From Butyrivibrio sp. MC2021 (GTDB taxonomy: Bacteria; Bacillota; Clostridia; Lachnospirales; Lachnospiraceae): a stretch of 64,000 bases of DNA. The DNA lies in NCBI RefSeq assembly GCF_000621605.1, contig NZ_JHXX01000001.1, positions 434,001 to 498,000 of the forward strand, written 5' to 3'. The notes beneath the pieces were generated by a model, which ran no database searches, was not told the origin of the DNA, and was given only the letters and a program-made list of their open reading frames with translations. A program made the translations under genes and the position numbers. This document shows, one piece after another, positions 50,687 through 59,162 of the stretch; within the stretch, counting starts at the first letter, position 1; every line of letters starts with the position of its first letter.

Positions 50687-53600
50687 TCATTTCTCCTTGA
50701 TCAATGTCTCCATTGATTCCCAGTCAAAGGTCTTAAGTAATCTTCCAAGCTCCGCAAAAACTTCCGCGTCCTCCTTTGGAAGCGAATATCCCTTGATCTC
50801 ATTAAGGATAAGGTCGACAGCATCATAATCCATCTGAGGGATCACATCCTTAAGAGCCCCATAGGCATCCTTAAGCTCATCTGCGGATATTTCCTTTTTA
50901 TTCTCCTGAGGCGCCTGCTCCTCTTCACCAAGTGGAGCAAGTTTCTCCTTATAACTATTATATATCGATAAAAGTTCATCTGTATGCAGATCAATAAACT
51001 CTTTATCATGTTTATTACCCGCATCCTCTAGACTGGCTGCCAGTTTCGAGAGCTCCTGGGCTCCGATTATCCTGGCAGAGCTCTTCAGGGCATGGACCTT
51101 AATGGTATAAAGCCTTATATCATCTGCCTCATAGGCATCACTGATTACCTTGGAATTGCCGTCAATGGTATCAAGGAACAGCTTGAGGGAGAAAATAAAG
51201 GATGAAATACCTCCTGAATTCTTTATTCCCTCTTCCACTGATATTCCCTGGGTCTCATTTATCCAGTCAAGATCCTTCGGCATAGTCTCAAGCTCAGGAA
51301 CTGAATCCTCCTTCTCAGGCTTAAATACTATCTCCTCAGGAAGATGCTTCAAAATAGCCTTTTCCAGAGACTCGGAGTCGATGGGCTTGGTAAGATAACC
51401 GGTAAATCCCTTGGATAAATAGAAATCCTCTCCTACGGAGGTGTTGGCTGTCAGGGCATAAACCGGTATCTCTGTATCAGTCTCACGGATCTTCGCCACA
51501 GTCTCAACGCCGTCCATGCCGGGCATCATGTGATCCAGCAGCACCACGTTAAACCTGGTGGTCTTCATCTTCTCAAGACATTCCTCACCGCTTCCGGCTG
51601 TTGTGACAAATATCCTGGTGGCCTTCAGAAGTCCCTTGATAACATTCAGATTCATAGGATTGTCATCCACCACCAGAACATCAGCATCCGGTGCGATGAA
51701 CTGCGGCACATAAGGTCCCTTTGCATTGGAATCGTCATGCTCCATAAACAGACCTATAGGTGTCTCATCCACTATTTTCTGCTTAATTGCCAGAATAAAC
51801 TCAGAGCCTTCACCGTATACACTTTCGCAGGTGAGGCTTCCGCCCAAAAGCTCAGCAAATCTTCTTGATATATCAAGTCCCAGTCCTGTTCCCTGAATCG
51901 CGCTATTCTTCTGCTCATCAAGTCTTTCGTAGGCGGTAAAGAGCTTATCCATATCCTCTGCCTTTACGCCTATACCGGTGTCCTTAACGGAAAAACTGAT
52001 TCCCGCCAAGTCATTATTTCTCTCATTCAGGGAAACGCTTAATACAAAGCCTCCCTTTTCTGTATATTTAACAGCATTGGTCAAAAGATTAAGAACTACC
52101 TGCTTGATCTTTCCGGCATCGCCGTAGAGCTTCACAGGCATGATCTCATCAACTACCACGTCAAAAATAAGCTCTTTTTCAGTACTCTTTACCCTGATCA
52201 TGGAAACGATGGACCTAAGAAGCTCTGCCACATCATATTCCTGCTCCACCAGGTGCATTTTTCCTGATTCGATCTTGGAAATATCAAGAAGGTCATTGAT
52301 AAGCCCCAGAAGGGACTCTGCGGCATTCTTGATATCAAAGGCATAGTTCATCATGGACATGAAATAGCCCTTGGGCACATTGGTGGCGTCCTCTCTCATG
52401 ATCATCTCATCCATTCCCAGAATGGTATTGATGGGAGTCCTAATTTCATGAGAAATATTGGCAAGGAATCTTGTCTTGGCGGTGTTGGCTCTCTCGGCGT
52501 CGTCTCTTGCCTGTTTAATCTGATCATACTGCTTTCTGATAACAGTGCTCTTCATCACGAGCCATACGCCAAGTCCGGTAATGGCAGCGATAAGCACGAA
52601 TCCCATGATCCTGAACCAGATAAGTTCTGAAATCTTGGGCTGCTTGACTATCACATAGGTCTCATCAACAATAGCCTGTGTATTGGTACCGGCAAGAACC
52701 TGAATATGCAGGTTGTAATTACCATGCTTCATGCCGGTATATTCCATGGCTGTCAGGTTACTCTTGGTGACCAGTGCCGCATCGTCCTCGTTGCCTTCCA
52801 TAAAGACATGGACATAAGGGGCCACCAGAGTATAGTCAAGAACCGCTGTGTTTATCCTTACGCGGGCATCTTCAGGCGGAAGAACATAGCGCCCCTGTTC
52901 ATCGGGAATTATCTTCTCATCACCAAAGTAAACGGATTTAAGAGTTGCCCTCATGTCCAGTTTTTCTTCAAAAAAGTGGTCAAGGTCAACCTTACTTACT
53001 CCATGCCTTCCTGAAATATATAGGATACCTTTATCATCAACAACGTTGTACGAATAAGATGTTGGTGTACTTACAACGCCGTTGGCCAGGGAAAAGAGTC
53101 TATAATCGTTGACTTCATTATTAAGCATCTGTTCCCTGTTGACCATACATACGCCATAAGGGGACAGCACCCATACATTATCATTATTGTCAAAGCAAAG
53201 ATCATAGTTATTGTTATAAGGGAAACTGCTTACAGGGGAAATAACTCCCTTCCTCAGGTATTCGATGGAATTGGAGGTGATGATCCAGGTGATGTTCTCC
53301 TGGTTGTCATTTTTCACCCTGGTAACAACGTCACTGGTAAGGCCATGCTTTCTTCCTAACCGTTTTATCTGCCCCTTTTCCATGACAAATAGTCCGTCCC
53401 CGTCAGTGCCAGCCAGAACTACTCCGCTGGCGCTTTCTTCCAGGGTAAGGATTACCGCATTGTTTATTTCACTGCCTTCTTCAGCTATCCTTGTTACTAC
53501 TCCATCTTTGATCACAGCAAGACCCTGGTTGGTTCCCACATAGATAGAGCCATCCATAGTTTCAAGGGTACATCTCACCTCATTGCTGGGAAGTCCCTCA

Positions 53601-54952
53601 AACATGGTATAATTTGTGATCTTTCCGGATCTTTCATAGCATACGACCCCCAGTCCATGGGTAAAGGTTGAAATCCACAGATTACCCATTCTGTCCTGCA
53701 TAAGACATCTGACTCTGGCATTGGCTATATACTTGGTAAGGGCATTATCCAGCAGTTTTTCATTAACAACTATGTATAAACCGTTGTCAGTTCCAACATA
53801 TAAAATGTTTCCGACCTTGCAGACAGAATTGGTGAGTTCCTTGGGGATTCCCACCTTGGCTGCGTAATCCACAAAGTTAGTGGATACTATCTTCATGACA
53901 CCCTGGTTAGATGAGGCAAACCAGATATTCCCCTGATAATCAGAGGTCATCATCTCAATGCCACTATCCATGGCAAGGTTATTGAGAAAATGGAATTTAT
54001 TGTTTCCATCCAGATATCCAACCATGCTGGTGGAAGCAACCCAGATTCTGCCGCACTCATAGGTCATCCAGTGAATATCCTGCAAAGGATTGACAGGTAT
54101 TCGCTTCATTCCGTTGGTTCTGCTTCCGAATCTGCCGTAATAAAGCACATTGTCATTAGTTCCGAAATAGACATAATTACTGTTTTCCGGATCCGGAAAA
54201 ATAGTTGTGATCTTACCAATTCCCAGGTCACTGCTATCAAAAAACTGATGGATCTTTCTGTTCTTTATGGAAAAGACCTTTCCTTCCTTGGTTGATCCGT
54301 AAATTGTGCCGTCTCTGCTGCGGATCAGCCTAAGTATCCTTTCTCCGTTAAGTCTTTCATCATCAACGTTTTGAATCTTCAACTCCGGATCTGCATAGCA
54401 TAATCCTTCCGTTGTACCTATAAATACATTACCGTCGTGATCCTCGGCAAATACACGTATGGAAGAAGTCAGAAGGCCCTCCTTGTAGGTCAGCCAGGTT
54501 GCCTTTTCTCCTTCTATTACCACGACTCCGTTGTCATTGGTGCCAACCCAGATTCTGCCTTTGTTGTCCTCAAAGAGGCCCCTGGCATTGGTGAGGCCCT
54601 CCGAATAATCAATTTTGTCAAAAACAGTTCCGTCATATCTGAATACACCACTGTAATTTCCAACCCATATATAGCCCTTTTTATCCGAAAGAATATAGTT
54701 GGCATCTGAGGTAATAAGACCATTGCTCTCATCGTACAGGATTGAAGTATATCCCATGGATCCCGACTGTCCGGTAGCCGCATAACCGCCACCGGCAGAC
54801 ACCGCATTGATACTGTCCACGGACATCTTTGAGGCTATACCACCGCCCTTCTGTTCTCCCGCCAGGGCAGACTCTCCCCACAGAATAAAAATGATCAGTG
54901 CAAAGCAAAGAAACGCTGCTATTTTATTCAATTTTCTCAAACTTCGCAGCAT
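50687..54952 (-). CDS. Propeller-type hybrid histidine kinase with receiver and Hpt domains
   Basis: A 1421-residue membrane sensor. A signal/anchor lies near residues 12-31. About a dozen 'two-component regulator propeller' repeats (KKGYIWVGNYSGVF, KGRIWVGTND...) run from 70 to 660, followed by a Y_Y_Y-like domain (about 670-770) and a membrane helix (779-800). HisKA has His835 in NISHEIRTP, the HATPase has GTGLGLDISR at 1021-1030, the receiver has Asp1140 in VVLLDHMMP, and the Hpt has His1287 in KVHALKSSAR. The last 70 residues form a helical tail shared with the protein at 7685. HTCS regulators of this sensor type sense glycans in Bacteroides, but there is no AraC output here. Confidence 0.95.
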   Translation of the reverse strand: MLRSLRKLNKIAAFLCFALIIFILWGESALAGEQKGGGIASKMSVDSINAVSAGGGYAATGQSGSMGYTSILYDESNGLITSDANYILSDKKGYIWVGNYSGVFRYDGTVFDKIDYSEGLTNARGLFEDNKGRIWVGTNDNGVVVIEGEKATWLTYKEGLLTSSIRVFAEDHDGNVFIGTTEGLCYADPELKIQNVDDERLNGERILRLIRSRDGTIYGSTKEGKVFSIKNRKIHQFFDSSDLGIGKITTIFPDPENSNYVYFGTNDNVLYYGRFGSRTNGMKRIPVNPLQDIHWMTYECGRIWVASTSMVGYLDGNNKFHFLNNLAMDSGIEMMTSDYQGNIWFASSNQGVMKIVSTNFVDYAAKVGIPKELTNSVCKVGNILYVGTDNGLYIVVNEKLLDNALTKYIANARVRCLMQDRMGNLWISTFTHGLGVVCYERSGKITNYTMFEGLPSNEVRCTLETMDGSIYVGTNQGLAVIKDGVVTRIAEEGSEINNAVILTLEESASGVVLAGTDGDGLFVMEKGQIKRLGRKHGLTSDVVTRVKNDNQENITWIITSNSIEYLRKGVISPVSSFPYNNNYDLCFDNNDNVWVLSPYGVCMVNREQMLNNEVNDYRLFSLANGVVSTPTSYSYNVVDDKGILYISGRHGVSKVDLDHFFEEKLDMRATLKSVYFGDEKIIPDEQGRYVLPPEDARVRINTAVLDYTLVAPYVHVFMEGNEDDAALVTKSNLTAMEYTGMKHGNYNLHIQVLAGTNTQAIVDETYVIVKQPKISELIWFRIMGFVLIAAITGLGVWLVMKSTVIRKQYDQIKQARDDAERANTAKTRFLANISHEIRTPINTILGMDEMIMREDATNVPKGYFMSMMNYAFDIKNAAESLLGLINDLLDISKIESGKMHLVEQEYDVAELLRSIVSMIRVKSTEKELIFDVVVDEIMPVKLYGDAGKIKQVVLNLLTNAVKYTEKGGFVLSVSLNERNNDLAGISFSVKDTGIGVKAEDMDKLFTAYERLDEQKNSAIQGTGLGLDISRRFAELLGGSLTCESVYGEGSEFILAIKQKIVDETPIGLFMEHDDSNAKGPYVPQFIAPDADVLVVDDNPMNLNVIKGLLKATRIFVTTAGSGEECLEKMKTTRFNVVLLDHMMPGMDGVETVAKIRETDTEIPVYALTANTSVGEDFYLSKGFTGYLTKPIDSESLEKAILKHLPEEIVFKPEKEDSVPELETMPKDLDWINETQGISVEEGIKNSGGISSFIFSLKLFLDTIDGNSKVISDAYEADDIRLYTIKVHALKSSARIIGAQELSKLAASLEDAGNKHDKEFIDLHTDELLSIYNSYKEKLAPLGEEEQAPQENKKEISADELKDAYGALKDVIPQMDYDAVDLILNEIKGYSLPKEDAEVFAELGRLLKTFDWESMETLIKEK

Positions 54953-54964
54953 GCTTCTTCTCCT

Positions 54965-57103
54965 TTACATGTTGTTATACTTCTTAAGGATAACCTTGAC
55001 CTCAGGCAGTGATTCAAGGAATACTTCAACGCACTTGGGGTCAAACTGTTTTCCCGATTCCTCAGTTATGATGGCCAGGGCCTTATCCAGGGGGAATGCC
55101 GGTTTATATACTCTCGGCGAAGTCAATGCATCAAAAACGTCCGCTACTGCCATTATTCTGGCTGAAAGCGGAATAACCTCTCCGTGAAGTCCTTCGGGAT
55201 AGCCATTTCCATCCCAGCGCTCATGATGATAGGCCGCCATATTTCTTGCTTCCTTCAGGTAATTTTCACCCTGTACGGTACTGATGGCATCCTCCATGAT
55301 CTTTTTTCCTGCAGTGGCATGAGTCTTCATTATCTCAAACTCTTCCGGAGTAAGTTTGCCGGGTTTATTCAGGATCTCATCAGGAATATTGATCTTTCCT
55401 ATGTCATGAAGAGGTGCTGATCTGACAACATCCGACATAAACTTTGGAGTTATCTTGCCTGCGTAGTAGCCTTTTCTCTGAAGACCCTCCACAATGATCT
55501 TCACATAAAGAGCTGTCTTCTGGATATGCTCACCGGTGTCGGAATCTCTTCTTTCAACCATATCCGCCATGGTGATGATAAGACCGTCCTGCATTTTGGC
55601 TGTTACTTCTGACAGACGGCGAAGGTCCCTCATCTGCTCCGCCAGATTCAGTGTCATTCTGCATATTGATTTATAAAGTTTTTCCAGCTCATCCTCGGTT
55701 TTGATCTCAAGGCTTCTGATACTCCTTACGTTCTGATCCAGCTGCTCCTGTTCATAACCAAGGTTGGAGAAATCATCCACGCACTTTGACAGACTTCTTA
55801 TGGGATAAACCATAAGGGAATTGGTATACCACATATACAGGGCCATAACCAGAACAAAAAAGCCCATCAGAATCAGTATTGACCTGATCATGAAATCTTC
55901 CATGTAGTCAGCCATATATGTAACTGAAATATCCGCCACCACATAGCAGATAAGATTGCCGTTAGAGTCCTTAAGGGGCCTGAATACCGAGCGAACCCAG
56001 CTGTATATATCCCCATGTTCCACGGGAGGAATTTCTTCTCCTGCAAGAAGATCAGGAATAAAGGGAGTAATATTTTCATCATACTGTGCTGTGGCCATTT
56101 TCTTGATCAGAGGTTTATCTGATTTGGTCAGGGAAAAAACAGGCCTTGCTTCCTTTCCTGTAAAGCGGACCAGAGCCAGATTCTCAATGGACTCACTGTT
56201 TTCCATTATCATCTGAAGCATTGCTTCAGTTTTTTCATATTCTTCTCCTGAATAACCGTTGGCAATAAAACCTCTGATTTCCTCAGGGTCCACCAGCTCA
56301 GAAACCATCCTTGTAACATTGTAGGCATCAGTGGTCTTGCTTTCCTTGATTTTGGCAAAGTAAAGCCGGATTCCACTCCAGCCTGTAACCAGAACCAGAA
56401 GCACTGAGGTTGTGATTATCATAAGGGTGGTCCTTCGGCGCATGGAGTGCTTAAGGTCATTACCCCAGGAATTAAGCACAGAAATTTCCTCTGAATTAAG
56501 AGGGCGCTGTCTCCAGTTACCAACCTCAATATCATCAAGAACCTTTTGAGGCGTAAAGCAAATAACAAGCCATGCCACCAGCACCGCCACACCTTTGTCC
56601 AGAATATTTATCAAAATGTTGAAGGAAAAATAGGACCAGAACAGAGAAAGTCCCGTGGATGTTTCAATCAGTATTACAGTTTCAGAATTGGCCGCAGCCT
56701 CAGCTCCGTTGAGCAAAAACCACTTTATCAGGGTGCTTACGGAACCTGTAAACACTGCAAGAATGGCTATAAAAGCCAGAATATTCAGGACCTTCTTAAA
56801 TGAATGTCTGCGAATAAACCAGGAAGTAAGAATCGCCACAATGGCATTCATAAAGCCAAAATATATGGCATACACGTCAAAAAGCGCACAAATAGCGTTG
56901 GTAGCAACAGCAGTCAGGATACCGGGAAAAAGACCGGTAATAGCAGAGACTGCCACTGTTCCTATAGTATCAAGGAACAGTGATAATCCCAACTTATTCA
57001 TCACAAACGCCAAGGCTACATTGACTATGATTCCTAATACGGAAGTCAATATGCGTAGTATCATACTACTCTTTACAAATTTATGTGATCTATTTACGCC
57101 CAT
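54965..57103 (-). CDS. HD-GYP protein with 5TM domain and extracytoplasmic sensor
   Basis: A 712-residue protein. Residues 15-190 are about five or six helices resembling ECF S-component/MASE-like domains (LFLDTIGTVAVSAITGLFPG). A helix at 225-245 begins a Cache-like extracytoplasmic sensor to about 400 (FRPLKDSNGNLICYVVADI), closed by a second helix and a HAMP-like linker (MVYPIRSLSKCVDDFS). HD-GYP is canonical: LHDIGK with His566/Asp567, and HHERWDGNGYP (626-636). It should degrade c-di-GMP in response to an outside signal. It heads the operon containing the hybrid kinase 12 nt downstream. Confidence 0.93.
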   Translation of the reverse strand: MGVNRSHKFVKSSMILRILTSVLGIIVNVALAFVMNKLGLSLFLDTIGTVAVSAITGLFPGILTAVATNAICALFDVYAIYFGFMNAIVAILTSWFIRRHSFKKVLNILAFIAILAVFTGSVSTLIKWFLLNGAEAAANSETVILIETSTGLSLFWSYFSFNILINILDKGVAVLVAWLVICFTPQKVLDDIEVGNWRQRPLNSEEISVLNSWGNDLKHSMRRRTTLMIITTSVLLVLVTGWSGIRLYFAKIKESKTTDAYNVTRMVSELVDPEEIRGFIANGYSGEEYEKTEAMLQMIMENSESIENLALVRFTGKEARPVFSLTKSDKPLIKKMATAQYDENITPFIPDLLAGEEIPPVEHGDIYSWVRSVFRPLKDSNGNLICYVVADISVTYMADYMEDFMIRSILILMGFFVLVMALYMWYTNSLMVYPIRSLSKCVDDFSNLGYEQEQLDQNVRSIRSLEIKTEDELEKLYKSICRMTLNLAEQMRDLRRLSEVTAKMQDGLIITMADMVERRDSDTGEHIQKTALYVKIIVEGLQRKGYYAGKITPKFMSDVVRSAPLHDIGKINIPDEILNKPGKLTPEEFEIMKTHATAGKKIMEDAISTVQGENYLKEARNMAAYHHERWDGNGYPEGLHGEVIPLSARIMAVADVFDALTSPRVYKPAFPLDKALAIITEESGKQFDPKCVEVFLESLPEVKVILKKYNNM

Positions 57104-57254
57104 GATCCACCATAGAAATAAAATACGTTTTGTCGCATAAATATTTATGATATCACACTCGTAATTTTAATCACATTAAAAGAAAATAAACAAATTGTTT
57201 TCAGTGGTGAGAATAAGTTCCCGGATTAGGGAGAACGATCAGAAAAAAGAATAG

Positions 57255-57337
57255 TGCCGGCAGTGGGACTTGAACCCACACGTGGTTACCCACAACAGAT
57301 TTTGAGTCTGCATCGTCTGCCATTCCGACATGCCGGC
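57255..57337 (-). tRNA. tRNA-Leu (anticodon CAA)
   Basis: An 83-nt class II tRNA. The acceptor is GCCGGCA/TGCCGGC with discriminator A. The anticodon stem GCAGA/TCTGT encloses loop CTCAAAA, so the anticodon is CAA. A long variable arm (TTGTGGGTAACCACG) and a T arm with GTGGG-TTCAAGT-CCCAC follow. CCA is not encoded. It reads UUG. Confidence 0.96.
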
Positions 57338-57362
57338 AAAAACTGTATTTAATGAAATACAG
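57338..57362 (-). terminator. Hairpin with T run between the Nudix gene and tRNA-Leu
   Basis: On the minus strand CTGTATTT/AAATACAG with a 4-nt loop is followed by TTTTT directly at the tRNA 5' end. It fits a terminator for the Nudix gene but also lies between the likely tRNA promoter and the tRNA. Confidence 0.65.
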
Positions 57363-57369
57363 CTTTTTA

Positions 57370-57398
57370 AGTTTAGCATAGGCATCCGGTATATTCAA
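57370..57398 (-). promoter_or_regulatory. Candidate promoter for tRNA-Leu
   Basis: On the minus strand: TTGAAT (57398-57393), 17 bp, TAAACT (57375-57370). It lies right after the Nudix stop codon and upstream of the T-run hairpin. Confidence 0.5.
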
Positions 57399-57422
57399 GT
57401 AGAAAATTTTCTTCAAACCTTA

Positions 57423-58022
57423 TCACTGATTTCTATGTTTATACAGGAAATACGCCAACATATGGATTGTCTGCTTAAAGTCTCCATGGTAAATGCGATT
57501 TACAAGTTCCTGTTCGCTTACAAGCTCAACATTCAAAAACTCTGTATCATCAAGCTCCTGCCCTGTAACCTTATGGCAATTTTGAGCCAAGTAAATATGC
57601 ACGTTGCTATTTAAAAGCGTTGCATTTGATGGAGTAGTTAAAAGATGTTCCCATTCATCTGAAACGTATCCTGTCTCTTCCTGTAATTCACGCTTGGCAG
57701 CTTCAAATGCCTCATCCTCAGTGGCAATCACATTTTCAAAAGTGATATAAGGGACATCACTTTTTTGCTTGTATTCTATTGCACCTGCAGGAAATTCCGT
57801 TGTTACATCGTCGATTCCATGTCTGTACTGACGAACGCAGATAAATTTACCATTTTCATCTGTAGCAACAACTACAGAAAAGCTATGCTTGGAGAAATTG
57901 TAAACAGGACCTATCACCTCGCCATTTGGCAGCTCATAGTCACAGGCCCTGAAATCTATCCATTCATCCTGAGCTAAATGTTTAGCTCTGATTAATTTCC
58001 ATGTCAGATCTTTATTATCCAA
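57423..58022 (-). CDS. Nudix hydrolase, ADP-ribose pyrophosphatase-like, with insertion in the Nudix box
   Basis: A 199-residue cytoplasmic hydrolase of nucleoside-diphosphate derivatives. A strand region with CVRQYRHGIDDVTTEFPAG, as in ADP-ribose pyrophosphatases, leads into the Nudix helix EAAKRELQEETGY. In the usual box, Gly is followed five residues later by Glu. Here about 18 extra residues (around KQKSDVPYITFENV) separate PAGAIEY from EDEAFEAAKRE. The catalytic Glu cluster is intact. The start follows an AGAATTACT stretch with only a modest ribosome site. Confidence 0.88.
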   Translation of the reverse strand: MDNKDLTWKLIRAKHLAQDEWIDFRACDYELPNGEVIGPVYNFSKHSFSVVVATDENGKFICVRQYRHGIDDVTTEFPAGAIEYKQKSDVPYITFENVIATEDEAFEAAKRELQEETGYVSDEWEHLLTTPSNATLLNSNVHIYLAQNCHKVTGQELDDTEFLNVELVSEQELVNRIYHGDFKQTIHMLAYFLYKHRNQ

Positions 58023-58042
58023 AGTAATTCTCCGATTCCGAT

Positions 58043-58789
58043 TTATTTATTGATTCCTAAAATGTCCTTGATCACTTCTCCGGCAATGGTAAGTCCTGCC
58101 ACAGAAGGCACAAAGGATACGCTTCCCGGAGGAAGTTTCTTTCTTCCGGTGGTGTTGTCATCCTCTTCTTCTGAGCTGTCACCCTGGAAAGAATAGTCCG
58201 GCTTAAGGGCCTCTTCCTTGGAATATACCACCTTAAGCTTTTTTACTCCTCTCTTTTTCAGCTCTCTTCTCATAACCTTGGCAAGAGGATCCATCTCGGT
58301 CTTATATATGTCTGTGACCTGGATCTGAGTGGGATCCAGTTTATTGCCGGTTCCCATGGAACTGATGACAGGAACACCTTTTTCGATGCATTTAACAATG
58401 ATGTCTATCTTGGCGGTCACCGTATCTATGGCATCTATAACGTAGTCATAGTCCTCAAAGACAAACTCATTACTGTTTTCCGGCAGGTAAAAGCACTTAA
58501 ATACCTTCACACTGCAATCCGGGTTGATATCAAGGATCCTGTTTTTGCAGGCATCCACCTTGTCCATATCAAGAGTGCTGTGGAGGGCAATGATCTGTCT
58601 GTTGAGGTTGGATAAGCAGACTGTGTCGTTGTCCACAATATCTATCCTGCCAACGCCTGCTCTGGCGAGGCCTTCCACCACAAAGCCTCCTACTCCGCCC
58701 ACTCCAAAAACAAGCACCTTGGCATCAGAGAGCTTTTTTACACCCTCTGCGCCAAGGAGCATAGCTGTTCGTGAAAACTGTTCATTCAT
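58043..58789 (-). CDS. tcdA: tRNA threonylcarbamoyladenosine dehydratase (TcdA/ThiF family)
   Basis: A 248-residue E1-like enzyme that cyclises t6A37 of tRNA to ct6A with ATP. It has the N-terminal EQFSRTAMLLG motif, nucleotide loop VFGVGGVGG (residues 27-35), LSNLNRQ (59-65) and DAIDTVTAKIDII. A charged, disordered segment (SSEEEDDNTTGRKK) lies near residue 215. The usual partner CsdA/CsdE genes are not adjacent. The start at 58789 overlaps the preceding small gene by eight bases, and the frame upstream of it is untranslated shadow. Confidence 0.92.
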   Translation of the reverse strand: MNEQFSRTAMLLGAEGVKKLSDAKVLVFGVGGVGGFVVEGLARAGVGRIDIVDNDTVCLSNLNRQIIALHSTLDMDKVDACKNRILDINPDCSVKVFKCFYLPENSNEFVFEDYDYVIDAIDTVTAKIDIIVKCIEKGVPVISSMGTGNKLDPTQIQVTDIYKTEMDPLAKVMRRELKKRGVKKLKVVYSKEEALKPDYSFQGDSSEEEDDNTTGRKKLPPGSVSFVPSVAGLTIAGEVIKDILGINK

Positions 58790-59087
58790 AATAAACTCTT
58801 TCCAACTCATTTTCTTCCAGGACCTCTGTGTCATTGAACTCGCAGCCCGTGATCACATAGTCCGTTCCCTTAGCTCCCAGCATTCTTCTGCCATAGAGCA
58901 TGAGATGTACTTTTTTATCCTCAGTCATGTACTCCTCTGACACTTCATCAGCGGAGCCTGACTTCTCCAATACAGATTTAAAATCCCCAAGAAAAGCCGG
59001 GATGATAACAGTTCCGATACCCTGGCCATACTTAGGTCCATATACCCCCATAATTTCGTGAAGAAGAATTTTCCGTAGTTCTTCCAT
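58782..59087 (-). CDS. Small protein of unknown function
   Basis: A 101-residue cytoplasmic protein. It has no membrane helix or signal. The text is mixed helical (ELRKILLHEIMGVYGPKYG) followed by strands (KVHLMLYGRRMLGAKGTDYV). I do not recognise the family. It overlaps the tcdA start by eight bases, so the two are translationally coupled. A function in tRNA modification would be a guess from position only. Confidence 0.75.
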   Translation of the reverse strand: MEELRKILLHEIMGVYGPKYGQGIGTVIIPAFLGDFKSVLEKSGSADEVSEEYMTEDKKVHLMLYGRRMLGAKGTDYVITGCEFNDTEVLEENELERVYYE

Positions 59088-59162
59088 ACACTTTTACCTC
59101 TCATAATAATTGGATGAAGTTCTGCTCTCATCTTCGAAGAGCCAGAACAAAGTAGATTACTT

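Noticed and set aside
57201..57416. A 71-codon minus-strand frame over tRNA-Leu
   Set aside because: It contains the tRNA cloverleaf and has no coding signature.
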